Source: Pseudomonadota bacterium (GTDB lineage: Bacteria; Pseudomonadota; Alphaproteobacteria; Rhizobiales; Xanthobacteraceae). Taken from it: DNA of 51,898 bases. Both the position numbers and the translations under genes were made by a program. The notes beneath the pieces were generated by a model. It was not told where the DNA came from and ran no database searches. It saw only the letters and a list, made by a program, of their open reading frames with translations. Every line of letters begins with the position of its first letter. Position 1 is the stretch's first letter. Below, one piece after another: positions 18,998 through 26,285 of the stretch. The stretch lies in NCBI GenBank assembly GCA_023386885.1, contig JAEWIX010000078.1, forward strand, positions 1-51,898, read 5' to 3'.

Positions 18998-20431
18998 TTA
19001 CTCCTGCAACTGGCGCTTCAGCAGTTCGACCTCGTCCGACAAGGCGACGTCCTTCGAAACCAGTGCCTCGATCTTGCGCACCGCATGCAGCACCGTGGTG
19101 TGATCACGGCCGCCAAAGCGCCGGCCGATTTCCGGCAGCGAACGCAAGGTCAGCGTCTTGGCGAGATACATCGCCACCTGGCGCGGACGTACCACGTTGG
19201 CGGTACGGCGCGACGACAACAGATCGGACCGGCTGACGTTGTACTGGCGCGCGACGACGCGCTGGATGTCCTCGATCTTGATCCGCTTGGGTTCTTGCGG
19301 GCGGATGAGATCGCGCACTTCGCGTTCCGCCATTTCCAGCGTCACCGGCTGAGCGTTCAGTTTACTGTGCGCCAGCAAACGATTGACCGCGCCTTCAAGG
19401 TCGCGCCCGTTGTGGGTGATGGCCTTGGCGAGATAGTCCAGCACCGGCGCCGGCACTTCGAAGCCTGCGTGATGGACGCGCGCGGCATTGACCCGCGACT
19501 TGAGGATGCCGAGTCGCAATTCTTCGCCGAGCGCTCCCATCTCCACCACGAGTCCGCCGGCGAGCCGCGACCGCACGCGATCGTCGAGGCTTTCGAGATC
19601 GGCCGGCGGACGGTCGGCGGCGATCACCACCTGACGTCCAGCGTCGATCAGCGCGTTGAGGGTGTGGCAGAATTCGGCCTGCGTGGATTTGCCCTGAAGG
19701 AATTGCAGATCGTCGATCACCAGCACGTCGATGCCGCGCAGTGCTTCCTTGAAGGCGAGTGCCGTGTGCGACTTCAGCGCGGCGACGAAGCCGTACATGA
19801 ACTTCTCGGCGGTGAGATACAGCACCTTGCGTTCGTTGCCGGAATTCCCGGCCCAGGTCACCGCTTGCAGCAGATGGGTTTTGCCGAGGCCGACGCCGGA
19901 GTGAATGTAGAGCGGATTGAACATCACGTTGTCGCCACGGCGGCCTTCGGCGACCTGCCGGGCGGCGGCCTGTGCCAGCGCGTTGGAACGCCCGACGACG
20001 AAGCTCGCGAATGTCAGGCGCGGATCGAGCGGCGAACCGCCGAGCGCATCGTGACTGGCCGAAACCGGCGCGGTTGCAACCGCGCGCAGATCGGACGCGG
20101 CGCGGCCGTTGCCGCGTTCGGCGGGACGTGCGTCCACCGCGACCGCGGCCTCTTTAATGGGGGCGGAATTTCGCATCGCGGCGGTGCGGACGGTGACGTC
20201 GACGCGATGAATCTCCGGTACCTCGGCCTGCCAGCACAGCAGCACGCGGTCGGCGTAGTGGGTCTGAATCCAGCTCCGCAGGAACTTGGTCGGCACCGTC
20301 AGGTGCACGCTCTCGGCCTGCACGCTTTCAAGGTCCATGCGGGCGAACCAACTTGAATAGATATCCTCGCCCACGCTCGACCGAAGACGGCTTTTCACCC
20401 GCGACCAGCGATCCTGTTCCATATTCGACAT
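18998..20431 (-). CDS. dnaA: Chromosomal replication initiator DnaA
   Basis: Origin-binding AAA+ ATPase of 477 residues. Domain I begins with SRVKSRLRSSVGEDIYSSWF. A variable linker runs from about 85 to 135. The AAA+ core has Walker A GVGLGKT (179-185), Walker B VLVIDDLQF (Asp240-Asp241) and DDRVRSRLAGGLVVEM. DNA-binding domain IV carries RPRQVAMYLAKTLTLRSLPE and the signature FGGRDHTTVLHAVRK near the C-terminus. I chose ATG 20431 (GAAG weakly upstream); ATG 20422 also fits, and the longer frame to 20497 is unlikely. Upstream lies a 1.3 kb gap that may hold the origin or its own control region. Confidence 0.98.
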   Translation of the reverse strand: MSNMEQDRWSRVKSRLRSSVGEDIYSSWFARMDLESVQAESVHLTVPTKFLRSWIQTHYADRVLLCWQAEVPEIHRVDVTVRTAAMRNSAPIKEAAVAVDARPAERGNGRAASDLRAVATAPVSASHDALGGSPLDPRLTFASFVVGRSNALAQAAARQVAEGRRGDNVMFNPLYIHSGVGLGKTHLLQAVTWAGNSGNERKVLYLTAEKFMYGFVAALKSHTALAFKEALRGIDVLVIDDLQFLQGKSTQAEFCHTLNALIDAGRQVVIAADRPPADLESLDDRVRSRLAGGLVVEMGALGEELRLGILKSRVNAARVHHAGFEVPAPVLDYLAKAITHNGRDLEGAVNRLLAHSKLNAQPVTLEMAEREVRDLIRPQEPKRIKIEDIQRVVARQYNVSRSDLLSSRRTANVVRPRQVAMYLAKTLTLRSLPEIGRRFGGRDHTTVLHAVRKIEALVSKDVALSDEVELLKRQLQE

Positions 20432-21737
20432 TGTACTTCTTGCTTTGCTTATTGAGTGAGTTTCGAGGTGCGAGAGATGCCCGTTGGCCGCGCGCATTGC
20501 GCTACGGCTTTGGTCGCAAATGCATCACGTAGCGGTCACAAGCCAGGCGTTCGGCAAATCGAATGCCGGCGCAGTTTGCGATGTGTGATGGCTAGCGGAT
20601 TGGGCTTAGGATGCAGGACTGTTCGGGGCCCGGGCGCGGGGCCGAGCCGCTGCCGAACTCGATAAAGCAAAAGCCAGAGAGATCATTTGATGCGTTGGGC
20701 CAGCAATACCGACGCGCATGGAACACCCCCCATTTTGCCACATATGTTCATGGCAGTTGACAATCGCTTCTTTCGATCAGCTTGCCTGGCCCCAAACGTC
20801 GGCCAGCAAATCTGTTCGTCGTCCCTGCTTTCTTCAAGGCGATCCGTCGATACTTCAGCCCGGAATTTGTGAAAGGTCCTGGTCCTTTTCCTTTATCGCC
20901 CGAAACCCGTTGAACGAGTTCTGGCCGATAAATTCAGACACAGAGATTCTCTCTCACAAAACCATGAGCATCAGCCTGCCGATCGCTTGGAAAGCGCCGC
21001 TAACGTACACATCGCATCCGATCTGTATGTGCGTCTCAATTCTCAAATCGCGCTGATCTGAAGAGCTGCGAGCGCCGCGGACGCTTAAGAAATACACGAG
21101 CCCCAGTTTCTCGCAACGTCCTTGATGACGCCTGCGTGAAGCCGATGACGACTTGGCGGTCGAGGAAAATTTTGGCGATTTCGAAACTTGTCGACAAGGT
21201 TTTGAATCTGCGCGCGGATTCGAAGCGTGTGAACGGCGTGTTGAATTTTCGTCATGGCAAAAAAGATTTTCATAATTCGTTTACGTTTGACCGCCGCCAG
21301 CACGGTTTTTGAAATGCTTCACTCAGCTATGTGGATAAGTGATTATCGACTCGCGTATTTTTCTGCGCCGTTTGGTCGGGTAACCCTCGCCGCCGGTTTG
21401 CGCCAAACCGAGCGTCGTTACGGGCGAAGAGATGCATCGCGGAAGTCAAGCACAATGACTCACGTTTGGCACGACACTGTCATTGTGTGACGTTTCGGCA
21501 TCCGTCGTGTGCAACGGTGTCGATAGCTGGATTGGGCGCGCATGTTCAGGCGCGTTGCATGCAGCGAACGATGTGCGACATCGGGTTTGAATGGCGCCGC
21601 TCGCGTTGCGAGAGATACGCATGCATGCCGCTATCTTTCGCGAAATATGACGCGATCAGTCCCGTGTCGAATGTTTCATTGCGATGCAGTCGGCCGTCGC
21701 CACGAACGCAACGGTTTTGTGTCCCATGCGATACCGC
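20432..21737. other. dnaA-rpsT intergenic region, candidate origin or dnaA control region
   Basis: About 1.3 kb with no credible gene; the short open frames have poor codon use and no ribosome sites. It is visibly richer in A and T than its surroundings, especially 20740-21010 and 21240-21370. It contains an inverted DnaA-box pair (21330-21351), a perfect 12-bp palindrome CTTGTCGACAAG (21187-21198) and five GANTC sites, the target of the CcrM methylase (20945, 21204, 21217, 21348, 21457). All replication genes are transcribed away from it. No clear dnaA promoter could be fixed. Confidence 0.5.
21330..21351. promoter_or_regulatory. Inverted pair of DnaA boxes
   Basis: TGTGGATAA (21330-21338) is the exact complement of the DnaA box TTATCCACA. 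Four bases later TTATCGACT (21343-21351) repeats it in the opposite direction with two mismatches. A GACTC site overlaps the second box. This is the only perfect DnaA box that I found in the intergenic DNA. Confidence 0.65.
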
Positions 21738-21765
21738 AAACAAAAAGCCCGGCAGAGCCGGGCTT
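21738..21765 (-). terminator. Intrinsic terminator of rpsT
   Basis: On the minus strand AAGCCCGGC-TCT-GCCGGGCTT forms a perfect 9-bp stem followed directly by TTTGTTTG. It lies 38 bases downstream of the rpsT stop and separates rpsT transcription from the dnaA upstream region. Confidence 0.92.
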
Positions 21766-21802
21766 GATGGAAAGCAATGTCACAAGCTGTCGCGCGTGCG
21801 GT

Positions 21803-22069
21803 TTACTTCGCCAGCTTGGCAATCCGGTGCGTGAGCCGCGACACCTTACGGCTGGCCGCGTTCTTGTGAATGATGTTGCGCTGCGCGGCCTGCATCAGCT
21901 CGGGCTCGGCGGCAGCCATTGCCTTGACGGCGGCGTCGCGGTCGCCCTTGGCGAGCGCCTCTTCGACCACGCGCACCGCGCCGCGCATCTGGGTGCGTCG
22001 CGACTTGTTGACGAGGGTGCGGCGGGCAATCTTGCGCGTCGCCTTCTTGGCGGAGGACGTATTGGCCAT
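21803..22069 (-). CDS. rpsT: 30S ribosomal protein S20
   Basis: An 88-residue, very basic helical protein that binds 16S rRNA early in 30S assembly. The start MANTSSAKKATRK, the RNA-binding SRRTQMRGAVR and the C-terminal NIIHKNAASRKVSRLTHRI are typical of S20, and the length is normal. ATG 22069 is preceded by AAGGATCAGTAAGAG. A promoter is seen at 22257-22285 and a terminator at 21738-21765, so the gene is a single-gene transcript with an untranslated leader of about 180 bases. Confidence 0.97.
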   Translation of the reverse strand: MANTSSAKKATRKIARRTLVNKSRRTQMRGAVRVVEEALAKGDRDAAVKAMAAAEPELMQAAQRNIIHKNAASRKVSRLTHRIAKLAK

Positions 22070-22256
22070 GCTCTTACTGATCCTTCAGCGGCCGCCGCCA
22101 TCGGCGGGCCGGGCTGATTGACGTCGGTCGAAAATGCGCTCGACGCGAAAGTGTTTCCGGGTTGCTCGAGCATTGCCACGCTCAAGGTCATTGACCCAAG
22201 GCGACCGCGCTCAAAGAACAGCGGCGGCAGGATTGCGCCCGCCGCCATTGGCGGTC

Positions 22257-22285
22257 CTTATAGAGGTCCCGGATTGCAGCGTCAA
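22257..22285 (-). promoter_or_regulatory. Housekeeping-type promoter of rpsT
   Basis: The minus strand reads TTGACG (22285-22280), a 17-base spacer, then TATAAG (22262-22257). This is close to the vegetative sigma consensus and correctly oriented for rpsT. A start near 22250 would give a leader of about 180 bases, long enough for autoregulation by S20, but I see no defined RNA motif in it. Confidence 0.7.
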
Positions 22286-22428
22286 CGGTATCCAAACGGC
22301 GGGAACCCGAATTACGCCGCCGGATGCGGGGTTTTAGTGGCCGAACCGGTTGAATTCCCCTGCCGCCCCCGTTATTGCCCGAATCTGCCCGGATGTCAGG
22401 ACCACGCCATGACAGTAACAGGTGACGC

Positions 22429-22746
22429 ATGATCAAAGGCTTTTTCCGTCTTGTCGGTCTCTTGTTGCTGGCGGGGGCCTTTGTCTTCCTGGTCTATGAC
22501 GGGGCGCGGTCGATCGCCGATCAGGCCTTGCGGCTGACCCCGCTCGGCGAATTCTGGAACGACATTCACCAAAGCAGCCAGCAGGCGTTTCGGATCATGG
22601 TCGAGGGCGTGGCGCCATGGCTTTGGACCGATGTCGCCAAGGTGGTCCTCAACCAGCCGGCCTGGGCGGTGATGGGCGTGCTGGGGCTGTTGCTGCTTTT
22701 GATTTTCCGCCCGCGCAAGCCTTTGATCGGCTACGCCCGCAACTGA
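22429..22746 (+). CDS. Small two-span membrane protein
   Basis: A 105-residue protein with a hydrophobic helix at about 7-23 (LVGLLLLAGAFVFLVYD) and a second at about 78-92 (WAVMGVLGLLLLLIF), ending in the basic FRPRKPLIGYARN. The segment between them is amphipathic and probably periplasmic. It is the first plus-strand gene after rpsT and is followed by msrA after 116 bases. I recognise no family with certainty and assign no function. Confidence 0.75.
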   Translation: MIKGFFRLVGLLLLAGAFVFLVYDGARSIADQALRLTPLGEFWNDIHQSSQQAFRIMVEGVAPWLWTDVAKVVLNQPAWAVMGVLGLLLLLIFRPRKPLIGYARN

Positions 22747-22862
22747 ATTTTGCCGCGGCGCGAACAGTTGCCGCGCCGGCCTCTGCAAAATCCGCTGCAT
22801 CGGCTTATATTGATGCGGACGCCGCGTGAGCGGCGCGGGACGATGTCCGCTGGGAGGGATTT

Positions 22863-23519
22863 ATGCTGTTCATGCGCAAGACCGCCGAAATGCCAAGCGC
22901 CGCCGATGCATTGCCAGGCCGCGCCGAGCCGATCCCGACCGCCAAATATCATTTCGTCAACGGGCATTCACTGCAGGGGCCTTATCCGGAAGGGCTGGAG
23001 CGGGCCGTGTTCGCGCTCGGCTGTTTCTGGGGTGCGGAGCGCATGTTCTGGGAGCTTGGCGACGCGGTCTATGTGACGGCGGTCGGCTATGCCGGCGGTT
23101 ACACGCCAAACCCGACCTATGAGGAAGCGTGCTCGGGTCGCACCGGTCATGCCGAAGCCGTGCTCGTGGTGTTCGATCCGAAGCGGATTTCCTACGCGCA
23201 GTTGCTGAAGACGTTCTGGGAAAACCACGACCCGACGCAGGGGATGCGTCAGGGCAACGATATCGGCACGCAATACAGATCGGCGATCTACACCTTCGGC
23301 GACGCGCAAGCACAGGCGGCCGCAGAATCGCGTGCGGCCTTCGGCAAGGCGCTCGCGGCCAAGGGTCTGGGCGCGATCACGACCGAGATCAAGGCTGCGC
23401 CGCCTTTCTTCTTCGCGGAAGATTACCACCAGCAATATCTGGCGAAGAATCCCGGCGGTTATTGCGGGTTGGCAGGCACCGGGGTGTCATGCCCGATCGG
23501 TGTCGGTGTCAGCGCCTGA
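22863..23519 (+). CDS. msrA: Peptide methionine (S)-S-oxide reductase MsrA
   Basis: Reduces the S form of methionine sulfoxide in proteins. The 218-residue protein has the catalytic motif GCFWGAE with Cys54, the substrate region GYAGGYTPNPTYEEACSG (about 77-94), NDIGTQYRSAIY, and C-terminal Cys201 and Cys210 (GGYCGLAGTGVSCP) suited to recycling through disulfides and thioredoxin. There is no clear export signal, so it is probably cytosolic. An N-terminal extension of about 45 residues precedes the core, as in the longer MsrA group. ATG 22863 follows GGGAGGGATT. Confidence 0.96.
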   Translation: MLFMRKTAEMPSAADALPGRAEPIPTAKYHFVNGHSLQGPYPEGLERAVFALGCFWGAERMFWELGDAVYVTAVGYAGGYTPNPTYEEACSGRTGHAEAVLVVFDPKRISYAQLLKTFWENHDPTQGMRQGNDIGTQYRSAIYTFGDAQAQAAAESRAAFGKALAAKGLGAITTEIKAAPPFFFAEDYHQQYLAKNPGGYCGLAGTGVSCPIGVGVSA

Positions 23520-23628
23520 CCTGTCGCTGAACGACACCCGCTGAGCCGTGTCCGGCGAGCGTATCCAAACGCTTTATTAACCTTAACACGGGCATAACAG
23601 GGCTTATCTCGTGACGAGGGATAGGTCG

Positions 23629-24429
23629 GTGCGGACAGTACGTGCGTTTGGAAGTGTCGTTGCAGCCGCGCTCAGCGCGGTTGCGCTGTCGGGCTGCATG
23701 CATCGGCCGGGGCCGGTGGCGACCGGACATCCGCCGGGAAATCTTGCGCCGGGTGGCCTTGACCGGCTGGCCTATGGCGGCACGGTTTCCGCCCCGCCGC
23801 CCGCTCATGCCGCGCCGCGCCCGGCCACGACCGTTTCCGGCGGCGCCATCTCCGCGCTGCGTAACAGCTTCGCCTCCACCGCACGCCCGCGCGATGCGGC
23901 GGCATCGGGGCCGCGCGTAATCCGCGCCCGCACCGCCTACGGCCCGCGCATGACGGTGCCGGCCTACGCGTCCGACTATCGGCTCGATGCCGGCGACAAG
24001 CTGCGCATCGTGGTCTACGGCCAGGAAGGTCTCACAAACTCCTATGCGGTCGGCGCCGGTGGAACCATCACCATGCCGCTGATCGGGTCGGTGCAGGCGC
24101 GCGGCCTGACGCCGGCGCAACTCGCCAGCCGCATCGGCGACCACCTGCGCAACGGTTACATCCGCGAGCCCTACGTCGCCGCCGAGATCGAGGCCTATCG
24201 GCCGTTCTTCATCCTCGGCGAGGTCGCGGCCCCCGGGCAGTACCCTTACGTGCCGAACATGACCGCGGAGAGCGCGGTCGCCATCGCCGGCGGTTTCTCG
24301 CCGCGCGCCAAGCGCGACAGCGTCACTCTTACCCACACCTCGAGTGCCGGCACCGTCCGCGCCGTCGTCCCCCCCGTAACCCCGATCAATCCGGGCGACA
24401 CCATCGTCGTCGGCGAACGCTGGTTCTGA
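23629..24429 (+). CDS. Polysaccharide export outer-membrane lipoprotein (Wza-like)
   Basis: A 266-residue lipoprotein: a signal of about 20 residues ends in ALSGC, so the Cys is lipidated. A Pro/Ala-rich linker leads to the polysaccharide export domain, DYRLDAGDKLRIVVYGQEGL (about 113-132), then the family stretch AGGTITMPLIGSVQARGLT and a single SLBB-like repeat (FFILGEVAAPGQYPYVP). It is shorter than Wza, which has extra SLBB repeats. No glycosyltransferase or chain-length regulator is adjacent, so its polymer is unknown. GTG 23629 has AGGGATAGG upstream; GTG 23611 is possible. Confidence 0.88.
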   Translation: MRTVRAFGSVVAAALSAVALSGCMHRPGPVATGHPPGNLAPGGLDRLAYGGTVSAPPPAHAAPRPATTVSGGAISALRNSFASTARPRDAAASGPRVIRARTAYGPRMTVPAYASDYRLDAGDKLRIVVYGQEGLTNSYAVGAGGTITMPLIGSVQARGLTPAQLASRIGDHLRNGYIREPYVAAEIEAYRPFFILGEVAAPGQYPYVPNMTAESAVAIAGGFSPRAKRDSVTLTHTSSAGTVRAVVPPVTPINPGDTIVVGERWF

Positions 24430-24435
24430 ATCGTC

Positions 24436-25110
24436 TTACACCGAGAGGTGTTTGGCGAAAAACGCCAGCGTGCGCTGCCCTGCAAGGTCGGCGCTGGCCT
24501 TGTCGTAGCTGGCGCGCTCGTCGCAACTGAAGCCGTGTTGCGCGCCGGGATAGACGTGAATCTCGACGTCCGGGCGCTTGGCGCGGATGGCCGCGACATC
24601 GCTCTGCGGGATGCCGGTATCCTTCTCGCCGAAATGCAATAGCGTCGGTACTTTCGGCGTGTCGTCAGCGAAGCGCGCGATGGCGCCGCCATAGTAGCCC
24701 ACCGCCGCACTCAGGCCGGACAGTTTCGTCGCCGCGACGAACGCCACGCTGCCGCCGAGACAGAAGCCGACGATCCCGACGGGGCCGACACCCTTCACGG
24801 AATCGATTGCAGCCTGCACGTCACGCAGCATCGCCTCCCAGTTCGGATTGGCAACGAACTTGCGTGCGACGGCAACTTCATCCGGGGTGTAGCCGGACTG
24901 GAAGTTCGGCTCGATGCGGTCGAAGATGGAAGGCGCAACGGCGACATAGCCTTCGCTGGCGTAGCGGTCGCAGACGTTCCGGATGTGGTGATTGACCCCG
25001 AAAATTTCCTGAATGACGACGAGCGCAGCCTTGGCCGGGCCAGTGGGATCGGCGCGATAGGCGCCCAGTTGGAAATTGTCGGAAGCGGTCAGCTTGATGT
25101 CGTGTCCCAC
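24436..25110 (-). CDS. Dienelactone hydrolase family protein
   Basis: A 224-residue alpha/beta hydrolase of the dienelactone hydrolase family, of normal length. The nucleophile is Cys117 in GIVGFCLGGSVA; the triad is completed by Asp164 (HFGEKDTGIP) and His192 (PGAQHGF). Glu36 in VVIQEIFGVN matches the residue that helps to activate the Cys. Family enzymes open 4-carboxymethylene-butenolides in chlorocatechol breakdown, but no catechol genes are nearby, so a general carboxyl-ester role is as likely. It is convergent with the export lipoprotein, only six bases apart. Confidence 0.92.
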   Translation of the reverse strand: MGHDIKLTASDNFQLGAYRADPTGPAKAALVVIQEIFGVNHHIRNVCDRYASEGYVAVAPSIFDRIEPNFQSGYTPDEVAVARKFVANPNWEAMLRDVQAAIDSVKGVGPVGIVGFCLGGSVAFVAATKLSGLSAAVGYYGGAIARFADDTPKVPTLLHFGEKDTGIPQSDVAAIRAKRPDVEIHVYPGAQHGFSCDERASYDKASADLAGQRTLAFFAKHLSV

Positions 25111-25171
25111 GGTTGTCTCCTTGGTTGTTCGTTGAAGGTGATGCCGGCCGGAAGGGGCGCTCGGCCGGTGG

Positions 25172-25543
25172 TTAGCGCCACGTCTCGTCGAGGTTCCAGT
25201 CGCCCTTCCAACCGGTGAGTCGACCGTGGCGAAACTGGAGATAGAGGTGATCGCGCCGTGGGAAGAACAGGCTGCTGCCGGTGTCGCTCACCGCAAGATA
25301 GATCTCATGGTTGCGCCGGCCGCCAACATGAGTGAGCACGCTTCGCAAGGCGTCGGCGGCTTCCGCCGGGCTCATGCCGAATACCAGCGGCGCATGATTG
25401 GACAGTGTCGCGACGAAAGGTGGCGTGCGGCGCAACACTCTCGCGTCAGGTGCTTCCCCGCCTTGAGCGGGCGCGACGGCACACCCGCTGAGAACGGCGA
25501 TAATGGCGGCGGCAACGGGAGCTTGTCTCACGAACGGGCTCAC
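25172..25543 (-). CDS. Small predicted lipoprotein
   Basis: About 123 residues. A hydrophobic N-terminus (AAAIIAVLSGC) ends in a lipobox, so the protein is probably a lipoprotein. The rest contains FGMSPAEAADALRSVLTH and YLQFRHGRLTGWKGDWN, a layout that recalls small BamE/SmpA-like two-helix, three-strand folds; this is only an impression. The start is unclear: GTG 25543 and GTG 25531 both give a good signal, and the longer frame to 25630 has an odd extension. The C-terminus is only 61 bases upstream of the hydrolase gene on the same strand, so they may be one transcript. Confidence 0.65.
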   Translation of the reverse strand: MSPFVRQAPVAAAIIAVLSGCAVAPAQGGEAPDARVLRRTPPFVATLSNHAPLVFGMSPAEAADALRSVLTHVGGRRNHEIYLAVSDTGSSLFFPRRDHLYLQFRHGRLTGWKGDWNLDETWR

Positions 25544-25709
25544 TGTAGTGGCGGCTTCGGTCGGCCTGACTGTAGCACTGCATGACAACTTTGCGGAACG
25601 ACGCTCGGGTGACGGCGTGCGGCAACGCACAAACGATTCTTTCGGTTTTTGCTTAGGCCAATTCTAATTCGCATTGCCTGCGGTTGAAAAGGCGATCATG
25701 CTCCCGGCG

Positions 25710-25736
25710 TCCGTCATCCACCCGGTGCGTGACGGA
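25710..25736. repeat. Short inverted repeat before iorA
   Basis: TCCGTCA and TGACGGA (7 bp each) are separated by 13 bases and lie about 60 bases before the iorA-like start codon. It could be an operator or a degenerate half of the palindromic repeat family. Confidence 0.4.
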
Positions 25737-25796
25737 TGAAGCCCCGAAGTGAGTCATCGCCGTAAGCGATGTCGTGCACCGGCAGGGAAACAAGAG

Positions 25797-26285
25797 ATGC
25801 CTAGTCTCACCATCAATGGGCGGAATATGTCCGTCGATGCGGCGGACGATACGCCGCTACTCTGGGTCATCCGCGAACAACTGCAAATGACCGGCACCAA
25901 GTTCGGCTGCGGTGCCGGCCTGTGCGGGGCCTGCACGGTCCACGTCAACGGCGAGGCGGTGCGCTCCTGTCAGACCGCGGTGAGCGAAGCCGTTGGCAAG
26001 CAGATCACCACCATCGAAGGTCTGAGCGAGAAGGGCGATCATCCGCTGCAGAAAGCCTGGATCGCGGAGCAGGTGCCGCAATGCGGTTACTGCCAGTCCG
26101 GGCAGATCATGCAGGCGGCCGCGCTGCTGTCGAAGAATTCCAGTCCGACCAGGGAAGAAGTGGTTGCGCACATGGACGGCAACCTCTGCCGTTGCATGAC
26201 CTATGCGCGGATCCAGCGCGCCGTGCTGCGTGCCGCATCGGAGATGCGGACAGCATCGGGCGGCAGCGATCGGAGGAACACATGA
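25797..26285 (+). CDS. iorA: Isoquinoline 1-oxidoreductase-type [2Fe-2S] subunit
   Basis: A 162-residue iron-sulfur subunit of a molybdenum hydroxylase. The plant-type cluster ligands are Cys38, 43, 46 and 58 (FGCGAGLCGACTVHVNG); the C-terminal helical cluster uses Cys96, 99, 131 and 133 (QCGYCQSGQIM, NLCRCMTY). The length and order fit the small subunit of isoquinoline 1-oxidoreductase and aldehyde-type enzymes. ATG 25797 sits behind AGGGAAACAAGAG; the longer frame is rejected. It overlaps the next gene as ATGA, so the two subunits are co-translated. The symbol reflects family similarity, not proven substrate. Confidence 0.9.
   Translation: MPSLTINGRNMSVDAADDTPLLWVIREQLQMTGTKFGCGAGLCGACTVHVNGEAVRSCQTAVSEAVGKQITTIEGLSEKGDHPLQKAWIAEQVPQCGYCQSGQIMQAAALLSKNSSPTREEVVAHMDGNLCRCMTYARIQRAVLRAASEMRTASGGSDRRNT

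Noticed and set aside
20720..20748. GGAAC followed by GTT in the dnaA upstream region
   Set aside because: The spacer is 21 bases, outside the EcfG range.
20718..21056. A 112-codon open frame in the dnaA-rpsT gap
   Set aside because: No ribosome site, codon use unlike neighbouring genes, no recognisable motif, and it lies in AT-richer intergenic DNA.
21085..21303. A 72-codon minus-strand frame in the same gap
   Set aside because: Short, basic, without ribosome site or family-like motif; treated as a chance frame.
23577..23588. TTAACCTTAAC upstream of the export lipoprotein as a CtrA site
   Set aside because: The two TTAA parts are only two bases apart, so the full motif is not present.
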